Below, in pieces: positions 21,357 to 30,810 of a stretch of DNA of 30,810 bases (position 1 is the stretch's first letter; each line of letters starts with the position of its first letter). A program made the translations under genes and the position numbers. The notes beneath the pieces are model-generated. The model did no database searches. It was given only the letters and a program-made list of their open reading frames with translations, and was not told where the DNA came from. The DNA comes from Saccoglossus kowalevskii (taxonomy: Eukaryota > Hemichordata > Enteropneusta > Harrimaniidae), in assembly GCF_000003605.2 (NCBI RefSeq), contig NW_003126890.1:151890-182699 (forward strand), given 5' to 3'.

Positions 21357-23439
21357 TATGTCTACATTAAAGTTATATGCAGCAATGGTTTTAGAAAGGA
21401 GACTGCATCATAGAAAACAGGAAAACAGAGACAATTTAAATTATATTCGAGATCTCAGCTATCTCTACCGATATCTCCCTATGTGCATAATTGTGATACT
21501 ACCAGTATTTAAATCTTTATCTCAATTATCAGCATTTATGTGCATAAATAATGTTTACATTGTACATAATTAACAGTTTATAGACATGATAGTTGCATTT
21601 GCGCACAACTCCTTAAATATCCACAATTCTTTTACTGACTTTATGTTCCAGTCCATCTTTGAAAATAGGAATGGTCACAGCATTTCATATACCATAATAA
21701 TCTTGGAGGCAAGACTATCTTAGCCAATCAAAAATCTTATTGGACATCAGCCAATCAAAACCTGGAATTCATACAGGTCACTGAACAAATACACTCCCCC
21801 CCTCCCATGTTAGCGTCACACTTTATCAAACAATTTGTCGAACTTGAACTGCACTCCCTCTCAAATTTTCTGACAACTTATTATTCAAAGTATTTTATTT
21901 TGAATGTCATGGTCAAGTGAACACAGATAAAGCCATTCCATATTAAAGTGCTTTCCATAGTTACTTTAGGAATGTACCTGGCAACCCATCACCTTGACTC
22001 TGTTGGTTCAGTTGTGGCAACAAAAACAAACTTCACTAAAAAAAATGCTAGGAGCAAGCAAGCAAGTTTTGCAAACATTGACACTGTTTATATTTGAGGT
22101 TGAGACCAGTGGTTGGGTGTACACTGATTCATCCATACAAGTTCAAAAATAAATACAAATACCCTATTTTAAAGTAAAGAACAATTAGCTAAAGAGATTA
22201 TTAAATAAATAGTATTCTTCACATATTATGCACAAATGTAATTCTATGCGTTATATCCCTGTGGTCTGCCTATTTACATTTTATGTTTATTTCTTGCAGA
22301 ATGAGAATAGCTATCCCAAGGAATGTCTGCTGTTGCCGGTAGATTATACTAAAAATATGGGAAAAACGTATATATCAAGACTTTGTAATGGTTGATTTCT
22401 CTGCCTACTACAAGTTGTGTAATTGTTATGTCAATTGTTTTTATGAGGCTAATTGTTTTGAATTTAAAACTCTTTTTTTTAAAATAACTGTAAGAGATTA
22501 AGTAGTGTTTGTATGCAGACCAACACATACAGTGTGAGATCACAGCAGGGTGTTGTTTTTTAAAGATCTGATTTTCTATTGGGTTGGGAAGATAGAGGAA
22601 TTGTGGGTTGACTCATGAGGTTTGTGACATCTGTGGTCAGATGAAATAATTAGCATTTGAAAAGTATTATTAAACAGTAAATTCAGTATTTGCTACACTA
22701 CCATCCTAGACTAATTGGTTTCATGTGTGAATTATACCATGGAACTAAAAACATGTGTTTTTACCTCTTATGATTATACCGATCAGTAAATACGTTTCTT
22801 GCAGAGAATGCACACAAGTGTACAAAAAATAGTCTTTTCTCGTTTTTAATCCAATTAATTGATATATTAGGCACACAATGCACGATGTGTAAATGCATTC
22901 AGAAGACAATTACTGAAGTTTTTTTTTGCAGTTAACTAATTTACGATTCAAATATGAATTCATTTCACCATCCAAGAGTGTGAAATTTTTAGTTTACAAT
23001 CTGAGCTCCTGATGTCCTGGAAAAGCTAACAGGATGTTAGTACAGTACAATTCTAGGGTCATTCAGGTTTTATTACCCTGGTGTTTTAGATGCCAGGGGC
23101 ATGGTTTTAACGCAAAGAGTACTGTAAAAGACATATTTGGATGGTATATGCAGGTGTTTTATGCTCTTAAATATCATTAGTGACATGGAGCAGTCAGGGT
23201 TATTACTATGTAATGTTTATCTGAACTTTTTATAGCTTGTTATTTGAGTTATCACAAAGTTGTTGAGGGTTTAAATACCATTGCATCATTTACAAGGTCG
23301 TTGATTTCAATAAAGTTAAACTGGTGTGATAACGGGACTTAGATGATTTGCTTTTAAGCAAAATTTGACATTATTATTTTAATGTTTGTGTGAAAACGCT
23401 TCACTAGTTTGTTTGGCAATGCCTCCGAGTGTAGCGTAT

Positions 23440-24360
23440 GGTGTTACGTAAATTGTTACGTACTTCAAACAATCAAGAAGGTGACATCAACCATCATTTC
23501 ATCATATCGTAAGGGTACAACGGGGAACCTGCATTATCATTACCAGCGGCAGCCATTGTAGACCGTAAATGATAAATACCCGCCAAGAAAAAATACAAAC
23601 AACGCTCAAAGTGGATGATAGCGGAGTCTGTCAGTGGCACTGGTGCAGGGGTGAAACGAAATGTTCAAGCAGCTGTCCGGTTTGCGGCGGCTCGGCGGGG
23701 GAAATACGCATCGTTTGACTTAGCTACATCATACGACCTAACTTAAAATAGTCTCAAATGCAGAGTAACAACATAAATGTTGTACTGATGTGTTATAGTT
23801 TACATGTAGTCGGTCACTGACAATGTTTTAGTATTGATCTCACGCCGCCCGTATATTTGTAAGCGCCGCATTGTAGCCGGTCTTGTAAACATACATGGCG
23901 AGACCAAGAACGATCAGTTCAGCCTTTTCACAGGCAAGCACCCATGAACGGTCAGCGTGTCAAATTGCAATCAAGCACGAAATATGCAGCGTACATTTGG
24001 GTCAGGGATGCATACGTACACGTTGTACACTTTTAAAAGTAAACATTCAGTCAGTCATGTACAAAACTCGACGAAAACTCACCAATTTTCTCAGCGTCGT
24101 CTCGTCCTTTCCGCCGTACGTATTCATCCTGAACTGTTTACTGACTCCCGGGACGCTAAACCGGTGACAGACTACTTTGACTGTCCGACATCTGATAGAA
24201 AATTAGCCCCAAATGACAGCTATACCGTGAGAGCTGTAGTACATGCTAATGTGTGGCGGCCTCGGTCACAGTGCACCGGCCTAAATGCTAACACTGAGTA
24301 CACTCACAGGATGTAGAAGCGTACAATGGGGCGGGACTCCACCGCGTGTTGGTTGCCGTA
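23440..24360. promoter_or_regulatory. CpG-rich block; candidate promoter / 5' end of the minus-strand gene
   Basis: 23461-24480 holds 53 CpG, about what its base composition predicts, whereas the DNA to the left is depleted. In animals with gene-body methylation such a step marks a transcription start. On the minus strand, ATGGCTGCCGCTG at 23556 has a good start context and is followed by GTAATG, a possible donor; unspliced, the frame closes after 20 codons (23494). Upstream of it on that strand is CTTGGCGGG, E2F-like. On the plus strand a 20-codon frame starts at 23661. The promoter role is inferred from composition, not from a core-promoter motif. Confidence 0.4.
23443..23462. promoter_or_regulatory. 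Duplicated GTTACGTA sites (PAR-bZIP/ATF-like)
   Basis: GTTACGTA occurs at 23443-23450 and again at 23455-23462 with AATT between. The first overlaps the palindrome TTACGTAA (23444-23451), the consensus of PAR-bZIP/E4BP4-type factors. It sits at the edge of the CpG-rich block. Confidence 0.4.
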
Positions 24361-24401
24361 ATTCTTGTAATGGGGGTGATGCCCTAACAACAATAGATGG
24401 A
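24329..24401 (-). repeat. tRNA-like fragment (possible SINE head or tRNA pseudogene)
   Basis: On the minus strand, TTGTTAGGGCATC resembles a Pol III A box (TGGTTAGAGCATC type). About 35 bp later, CGCGG-TGGAGTC-CCGCC resembles a T arm with a 7-base loop, one stem mismatch and a degenerate B box. The acceptor stem does not pair, so this is not a functional tRNA. Confidence 0.3.
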
Positions 24402-25044
24402 CTTTCTATGTGTCCCCTTTCACAGGAAAGACCTTTAATTTTCCCGCAAATTATAACATTTCTGTTGAACTGTAGTTCAAAACAATAAAAGAAGGTCCTG
24501 TAGTGTTTTCGAAATGGTCTTATTGCTTTTATCAATCATAGAACAATCCGACGCCCTTATGGTGTGTTACATCAATCATGAAAGTAAAACTAGATCAATT
24601 CTTTACCTCCATGCATTAATATAATCGCCCGTGTTTTGGTCTTGCTTTATGACAGAAGGTTTGGCGTTTTTTAGACACCAGCAACTCGTTTTTACCAGGA
24701 TATTCAAAGATCACAAAAATAATGCTGTTATCGTATATAAGACGGTCCATGACAATGTCAAAAGCCATAATAAATCACTGATTTGAGTGTCATCCCGGGA
24801 TCTCACCCAACAAAGACACAAGTACGAATGAAAAAAGAAGGACCATGGAACTTTTGTTATATCGAAATATCGATAACAATATATGTACTATATATATATT
24901 ATATAGGGAGTCCATTTCAGCAAGTGATGTGTATGAAGTACGCTTTATCATCTTGAAAAAAAAAACTTCCATTGCAATGTGGACACATTTTATGATCGAT
25001 ACCCTATTTAACGAAATACATGTACCTTGACGTAAAAGTAGACA
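24402..25044. other. Right-flank noncoding DNA
   Basis: Moderately CpG-containing sequence with a TATA-rich stretch near 24885-24905. Opposed frames at 24790-25080 and 24845-25030 mirror each other and are not supported as genes. Confidence 0.4.
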
Positions 25045-25055
25045 TCTCACGTGAC
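25045..25055. promoter_or_regulatory. CACGTG E-box, copy 1 of an 11-mer
   Basis: TCTCACGTGAC, a CLEAR/USF-type E-box, is identical to the 11-mer at 26238-26248. Confidence 0.35.
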
Positions 25056-26081
25056 AATCTATTGAGTTCAGTTCTAGCATAATAAAAAAAAGTCAATAGC
25101 TATGACGTAGTTTGGTTTAGTAACCTAACTGCCTATGTCACATCAGTTTGGTGGTTCCTAGTGTGCTACGCTTGATACCCTTGAAAATTCAAAAAGTTTG
25201 TGGAAGTCGCTGTCAACGTCATCACGGTTGCGGTCATCATACCATTCATTCACTGCGACGATGTGGAGTCTGTTATTTCCACCATGTTTGCCACAGATAC
25301 ATAATAACCCAAACCCACCACGAAATAAAAACTGCAGAAAATAATTCCATGGGGGTTTAAATTGAGGAACAACACCAAGTTCGTGTGACAGGTCCGTAAT
25401 TACTTTCTGGCAGACTTGTGCCCGTCCGTTACATGTCTGGCAGTACGTTATATCGTCACGGCAACCCGTATTTATGTATACTCTAGGTATTGAGTTCTAC
25501 CCGGTGTTATAGTAATTACTTTTTTGGTAAATCTGTATGTTCGTTCTATAATTCACAACAAAACATATGATCTCATTGTGATATTAGCGACTTCTTGGCC
25601 AAATTATAGTTCTGCTATTAACATGTAATTGGCTACTAGTATTTATCAAGTCGAGAATCCCTGGGTAACTGTCCTTAGAAATTCACATGCTTTAGTCACA
25701 CGCTGAGGCCCCAACCGCTTAAGTATTCCCAAGAACTCAAGTTGAACTCAGTTTGTCACTGAAAAATAAAATACGATGAGAACGTAATTCAACCATGTTT
25801 TTGGAGCTTCCAGCTAAACAACGCAGAAATACCAATAAATCACCACCGCCAGAGGTCGCCACGAATCATCAGAGTCGGTTGGCAACCCATCAATCGTCAC
25901 GATTTTCAAGTTGAACTGAGGTATTCAGTCACACATTACCGTAAGTACAGGCATAAGTATAGACCTGTTTGAAATATATCACATTGCGATGCCCTGAAAC
26001 TAAGCGATTCCACCCTCCGAGAAAGGCTCGGTTGTCCAGTAATTAACATTTCTTGCATTCGTCACAGAGGGCGTGGTGGGA
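25056..26081. other. CpG-containing intergenic-like DNA; no gene
   Basis: No coding segment is supported. A 70-codon plus frame at 25148-25360 has no domain. Contains ACGGCAACC words near 25458. Confidence 0.4.
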
Positions 26082-26091
26082 TTTTCGCGCC
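26082..26091. promoter_or_regulatory. E2F-type site
   Basis: TTTTCGCGCC fits the E2F consensus TTTCGCGC and is followed by AGCGAAATT, giving a partly symmetric TTTCG...CGAAA arrangement. GGGCGTGG, KLF/SP-like, lies just upstream. It may mark a second promoter. Confidence 0.35.
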
Positions 26092-26237
26092 AGCGAAATT
26101 AGACCATAGGACCACAAGAGTGCGGAGAATAATGACCGATTTAAGGATTTTCACCCAAATATTCGCACTTTATTCCGAAACACATCTATAATAAATCATA
26201 GACACGTGGCATAGATGAACATTTCTGTGTGGAATAG

Positions 26238-26248
26238 TCTCACGTGAC
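26238..26248. promoter_or_regulatory. CACGTG E-box, copy 2 of an 11-mer
   Basis: TCTCACGTGAC again, 1193 bp after copy 1. Another ACACGTGGC lies near 26202 and GTCACGTAC near 26275. Confidence 0.35.
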
Positions 26249-28507
26249 CATTCCAGTATATTTGACTTTCATCGTCACGTACATGCAAGAGTTTTCGAAG
26301 ACACTACCAATATTGAATATATTTATTATTATTGTATTTTACAGAAAATTAGGAGTACAAATAGATAGTCAACAGTGGCAATGGCTCATATTTGTGACAT
26401 CATGAAAAAATAAAACCTATTATCATAATAAGATGAAGTCAGTGGGTGGTCTTTGTACCAAATAAATGGCACTGGGCATACTAACTTCCCAAAGTTTCAT
26501 ATGCGTGCATATGAGGCAAGGGTACCTCTATAAACGAACTGCGATGAAGCCCACCAGTTAAGGGGGGTGGTCGTCGCGCTGCGCATGTGCGAAATTTGTG
26601 TTGATAAGCATTGATTTTTCCACAATCAAATGCGCTAATGGAAATCATGAGGTTTGACCTGGGCGCGACTTGCACTAATCACCATTCATCAAACAAATTA
26701 CCTAACTGAAGCTTGGTAACATCTCAGTTTCTAGTCGTTGGTCTGCGCAACAGTCGAAGTCGCCGTCCTTGTTTGTATGAGACCCATATCTCGCGCATGC
26801 TTGGCGCGAGAACTACGGCCCTTTAGTCAAAGATGAAGATGAACCGTCGATTCAAAGTCCCTATATATCACCGAAGTGCCCTCATATCTTTGGTGGAATG
26901 AAGTTCATCTGGGGTCTCGCCCTTAGAAACCCAGACATCACGGTATGCATGGTGTCAACTGAATGAAATATATTCCCTTGATATATGTATATGTGACTGT
27001 CAACATACCATGGTTGATTTCATAGTATCAATTTGCTAAATTAATGTTATTACGACCAGGGACTTTATTGTTATTTATTTCACAACTCGTATTGAAATCA
27101 TAAATTACATAAAAGACATATGTAGAACTACAACATTGTTTCAGTTGTATGGACAGATCGTGAGAGCAGAAAATATGTGTGTAGAGTACAGGCAGGCAAC
27201 CTTGGGTTGTACACTGTATTTGTGCATGTACACGTACAGGGAGTGTAGCTATAGTTATTGATTAATGAGAAAATTTTCTGTAAATGCTTTCAGCTTTGCA
27301 TATACAACTACATACTGCAATAAGTATTGATTTGTATTGCATATAAATTGTTTATACCTTTTGAATCATTGCTGGGTCGATTTAGCTTGATACCTTCATG
27401 TGTAGTTGTTTGTTCAAGCATTGGCGTTCTGCTTCCATAAACGTGAATATTGTCATTATTACGTACATGGTCACGTCTATGTTTCGATGCTATACTTTTT
27501 TTTTTCAACTCCGTCACTTCGGAAAGATAAGTAACACATGCTGTTTACATACTGTCCTGGATATTTATTTTAAGAGGGTCATGGTGGATTCAGTGGGAAG
27601 TTATTTTAATCAAAATGTTTTGACCACACACGTTAGCGTTTATTAACAAAACTGTACATAATTTAAAACACGTTAACTACGTGAACCACGTTAGCGAACG
27701 GACAGAAGTTGATGCAAAGTATTGGTAGTACGTTGTCAGCAACGGATCGTGATATTTCGGAAAAATTCTAAATCGCCAAGCATCCTGCAGTTATATCGCA
27801 ATACACATGAAATGAAGAAATAGTTAGCGGTAGCTAATTGCACCATATATGTACGTAAATAGAATGTATTGGCGCCGATATCGTCATATGATTGTGTGAA
27901 GGATAACCCTCGGGCTACGCATGTAGACAAGAATCAGCATTTTGTAAGACTGCATCTACACGAAGATTCGTCATTGTATCTGCAATATTAGCAGCATAAT
28001 GTTAACCCATTTTTCCAAATGTTACCACAAAGACGGAATTAGCAGCTACCAAAACTTTTTCATGGCGACCTTTCTTGAAATGGAAACTGTGACGAGACTG
28101 TAAAATATATTTAGAGATCATATCTTTGTTTATCCAAAGCATATCGTTTACTAATTAGCTGATTTACAGCGATAACGATAATACCACCGTGTTTAGACTG
28201 CTCTTACTGAGCAAGCTTTGGCCTCAAACTTGTACATTGCACGGTGCGGACAGCTTGTTTTGTTATTCATGCTGGGCCAGCGTGGTTAACACAGGTCAAG
28301 TACTAGTATTACTATATGTGTACATTATGAACATCGACTGACGAAGCGACTCGGTTGATGGGTTCCGGTTCAGGGGTGTCGATGTTTTCCAGATGTGTTG
28401 TGGATTCATACTGAAATTGATCATACTCATTACTGTAAACAGTAGAGTCTATATGTTAACGCGACAAAAGAACTACAAAAGTATACAAGAACTAAGCAGA
28501 TACTATA
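26249..28507. other. CpG-containing DNA with GC-rich patch; no gene defended
   Basis: 26560-26960 is the most GC-rich part. It includes TGCGCATGTGCG (26580-26591), one base from an NRF1 palindrome, and a perfect 8-bp stem hairpin TCTCGCGC/GCGCGAGA (26789-26811). ATGAAGATGAACC near 26832 opens a 21-codon frame only. Frames at 27308-27646, 27736-27930 and 28393-28617 are not supported. Confidence 0.4.
26789..26811. repeat. Hairpin with 8-bp GC-rich stem
   Basis: TCTCGCGC (26789-26796) and GCGCGAGA (26804-26811) are exact reverse complements around a 7-base loop. Confidence 0.7.
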
Positions 28508-29040
28508 GGCTAGATTCGTTCCAACGATGGATTGCAGTGGGTTTTATATGTGACGGGGTTGTAGTTGATACCATAGGCTGGATTCGTACCTATGATGGGT
28601 TGTCGTGGGTACCATAGGCTGGGTACCAGTGATGGGTTGTGAAGGTTGCCATAAGGTGGATTTGTATCAGTGATGGTTTGTAATGGATACCATAACTGCT
28701 GGATTTGTACCAGTGATGGGCTATAGGGGGTCCAATAGACTGAATTCGTATTTGTGATGGGTTGTTGTGGACACCATAGGCTGGAGTCCTATCAGGGATG
28801 GGCTGTAGTGGATACCAAAGGCTGGATTTGTACCAGTGATGGGCTGTAGTGGGTCCAATAGACAGAATTCGTATTTGTGATGGGTTGTTGTGGACACCAT
28901 AGGCTGGAGTCGTACCAGTTATGGGCTGTAGTGGGTACCATAGGCTGGATTCGTACCAGTAATGGGTTGTAATGGGTCCAATAGGTTGAATTCGTACTTG
29001 TGATGGGGTGTAGTTAATACCATAGGATAAATTTGTGCCC
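28508..29040. repeat. 41-bp minisatellite with 123-bp higher-order units
   Basis: A ~41-bp unit of the form CCATAGGCTGGATTCGTACC then AGTGATGGGTTGTAGTGGGTA repeats about 13 times. The GATGG landmark lies at 28715, 28756, 28797, 28838, 28879, 28920, 28961 and 29002: exactly 41 bp each. A variant with TCCAATAG recurs at 28731, 28854 and 28977, exactly 123 bp apart, so three units form a higher-order repeat. The left end is irregular (26-43 bp). Since 41 is not a multiple of three and stops abound, it is noncoding. Confidence 0.9.
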
Positions 29041-29268
29041 GGGGGGGGAGGCTACTTCCACATTAAGTTGTTAGGGGTGTGCAGCCCACCTCTCGCAAAC
29101 CACACTCGCTTCTAAACCATTTTTTCTATTCATATACCCACTTCTAAACACAAGTGTTCAGGGGCGTCGATCCATTCTGAAAAGTGAGGGGGACACTTTT
29201 GTGTCCGCGTAAGCGGCCAATGTCCGCGCTTGCGCGAACAGTGGGGTGTCTGAGAAGGGGGGACTGCC
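29041..29268. other. Spacer with G run and short hairpins
   Basis: G8 at 29041-29048; perfect hairpin GGACAC-TTTT-GTGTCC at 29191-29206; CGCGC-TT-GCGCG just after 29225. TGTCCGCG occurs twice, at 29202 and 29221. Possibly the edge of a degraded transposable element. Confidence 0.45.
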
Positions 29269-29332
29269 CTATGTTCCGACATCTCTATGTTCCGACACCA
29301 CTATGTTCCGACACCGCTATGTTCCGACACAC
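29269..29332. repeat. 16-bp tandem repeat, four copies
   Basis: CTATGTTCCGACACCR starts at 29269, 29285, 29301 and 29317, with CTATGTTCCGACA invariant and only the last three bases varying. Confidence 0.95.
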
Positions 29333-29753
29333 AGTATACTTGTGTCAAACTTAGTCTGACTAGCCGTGCGTTACCTTTTACTCCCTCGATATAACCAGGA
29401 TGTGCTGTGGGTTAATACTGGAAATCCAACTGTAGTGTAGTCCGGCCATGATGCTCGAAAGTCCGTGAAGGCGGGATCTTGCATAATGTTATCGAATAAT
29501 TATCAGAGAATTATCAAACAATGTTGCCCATTGTATCATTCTAATACTTCGACAATTATTTGACAATATCCGTGTCTGTTGAATGTGGTTCCAACTTGAA
29601 ATCCTCCGATTGCTATCGAAGTTTTAGATCGATAATTATCGGAGGATTATTTTACCTTTTTTATGAAAGTTGTTCTTCGATATTCACCAGTCGCGGAATT
29701 GCAAGGTTGCCGTTTACATCCGGTAGCAAGTTTATCTACATATTAATTAAAAT
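29333..29753. other. Noncoding DNA rich in AATTATC words
   Basis: Apart from the hairpin at 29600-29648, it has repeated AATTATC words at 29487-29515 and a small CAATG-TTGCC-CATTG hairpin near 29519. The 80-codon plus frame at 29560-29802 reads through the hairpin and the ATTT tract and is not a gene. Confidence 0.4.
29600..29648. repeat. Long two-step hairpin
   Basis: AATCCTCCGAT (29600-29610) pairs with ATCGGAGGATT (29638-29648). After a 3x3 internal loop, TATCGA (29614-29619) pairs with TCGATA (29629-29634) around a 9-base loop. That is 17 base pairs without a mismatch in 49 nt. Confidence 0.75.
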
Positions 29754-29756
29754 CAT

Positions 29757-29787
<31 letters not shown>

Positions 29788-29789
29788 TT
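29754..29789. repeat. (ATTT)n microsatellite
   Basis: About nine ATTT units, the reverse orientation of the AAAT tract at 30597. Confidence 0.95.
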
Positions 29790-30074
29790 ATGCGAGAGAT
29801 GAATAGGCACTGCATTTAGCATTCCGTAGTGTTTGCACAAGTTTTTGAGATTGCCAAAAAATACAAAAGTTTCACACTATCTCCTTCCATTCCTATATTG
29901 TGTGTTTTCGGCCAACATTCCTTGTTTACCTCCACACGTTATCCTATCAATCTAAGACATTGATAGGTCTCAGAGAATTCCATGTTTAAAAAAATTAAAC
30001 CACCACTGTAGACCCTGTCTAATAGTGTCAATCTAAAACATCGAGAATTAACAGATATTTATCCGATAATTCAA

Positions 30075-30527
30075 ATGTACAATAGGCCGGCTTCCTCTAA
30101 TGCCAGGATATTGCACAAGTTTATACTACCTGCAAATGTGATGCATAATTCATCGTTCAAGGTTAAGGTAAGTATTAGACAGATATCCTTAAGGAAGTCA
30201 GAAAGCACTATTCTATTCTATTCTTCGTTGTTCCATTGCATTGTTCTGATATTCCTCTTTATTCTGAAAATATTCCCATATGTTACACTCATAAATTACA
30301 GTTGGTATAATACACAATTTAAAAACTTATCCTTATATCTGCCAAAACATGTATATCCCGTATTTATACTTTACATTATTTCTTTGTCAATATCCTTCGT
30401 GTTCTGCAGATGTATTTTAAACTGCCTATTCGCTCCATTGTACAGTCGTCGACTTTGTATTTTACGTTTGTGTAAATTACCCAAACTTCTTTGCTACATG
30501 TGTTTAATTTACTTATGTAAATCTTAG
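30075..30527 (+). other. 150-codon open frame, probably not a gene
   Basis: This is the longest gap-free frame in the window. It starts at an ATG and translates to a hydrophobic, Leu/Ile/Phe/Cys-rich sequence with two membrane-like stretches (about residues 45-75 and 90-120). That composition is what a T-rich strand gives by chance. It lies between the two opposed AAAT tracts, so a decayed retroelement 3' region is an alternative. No reverse transcriptase or other motif was recognised. Confidence 0.15.
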
Positions 30528-30594
30528 GTCAGGCAACGTCTCGCCATCTATTTGAATTCCATTTTTATCTATATGTAATTTCTTGTAATTTCTC

Positions 30595-30810
<216 letters not shown>

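Larger units (their letters stand above)
19831..23400. other. Remaining CpG-poor stretch; no gene
   Basis: AT-rich noncoding sequence with a TA-rich stretch near 20770-20790, an 18-bp direct duplication (21321-21356, TACACCCACATCYAACAG) and two AGCCAATCAAAA words near 21722-21762. One dispersed-repeat copy lies at 20665-20750. No exon was recognised. Confidence 0.45.

Noticed and set aside
23895-24316. Two overlapping plus-strand frames (90 and 119 codons) starting at ATGGCGAGACC and 23957
   Set aside because: They overlap in different frames, as expected when a CpG-rich block has few stops; no domain, no clear donor. A 5' exon is possible but not supported.
24281-24535. 84-codon minus frame containing VVRASPPLQELRQP
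   Set aside because: It crosses the tRNA-like fragment; such peptides arise from translating tRNA-derived repeats.
28508-29040. Coding tandem-repeat protein
   Set aside because: The 41-bp unit is not a multiple of three and stops occur in the frames.
30075-30527. 150-codon frame as a membrane protein gene
   Set aside because: T-rich strand composition alone gives Leu/Ile/Phe; no start context, splice or homology evidence. Kept only as a low-confidence entry.

Overview
The window looks like nuclear DNA from an invertebrate animal, most likely a marine one (hemichordate, amphioxus or mollusc-like); I cannot name the species. It is AT-rich and almost gene-empty. It has GT-AG introns, many small inverted-repeat (MITE-like) elements, tandem satellites, many ACATGTA-type words, and one assembly gap of 415 N. 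There is no bacterial-style gene packing, no rRNA, no intact tRNA and no CRISPR array. Nearly all open frames are short, AT-driven and shadow-like.

The one coding feature I can defend is an exon on the minus strand at 2856-3206. It is 351 nt, opens and closes in phase 0, and has a good acceptor and a GTGAGT donor. It encodes the C-terminal part of one smoothelin-type domain, an acidic/basic low-complexity linker, and apparently the first residues of a second such domain. It is therefore an internal exon of a smoothelin-like, actin-associated gene read right to left. Its next exon lies beyond the left edge; upstream exons, if any lie in the window, were not recognised.

Region by region. 1-2855 is downstream intron. 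3207 to about 23400 reads as very long upstream intron, strikingly poor in CpG (2 CpG in 12001-13000). It holds several non-autonomous elements: an inverted-repeat element at 14037-14314, a TTAA-flanked element at 14485-14647, a 141-bp tandem array at 15365-15840, a composite element with 158-bp internal repeats at 18653-19523, and a 152-bp element at 19679-19830. At least four copies of a dispersed short repeat are also present. Two patches inside it keep CpG (7861-8420 and 9541-9690) and carry promoter/enhancer-like motifs. A cluster of three RFX/X-box-like palindromes lies around 10.3-10.8 kb.

At about 23.4 kb the composition changes abruptly: 53 CpG in 23461-24480 against 11 in 4981-5980 and 2 in 12001-13000. 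Many invertebrates methylate gene bodies and spare promoters and intergenic DNA, so I infer that this step is close to the 5' end of the minus-strand gene, with upstream/intergenic DNA to the right. The right part carries a 41-bp minisatellite organised as 123-bp higher-order units (28508-29040), a 16-bp x4 repeat, a long two-step hairpin, and two AAAT-type microsatellites in opposite orientation, the second running off the window end.

The most useful leads are the exon-sized smoothelin repeat, the CpG step, the CpG-retaining islands inside the intron, and the X-box cluster. I see no convincing new multi-gene system here.
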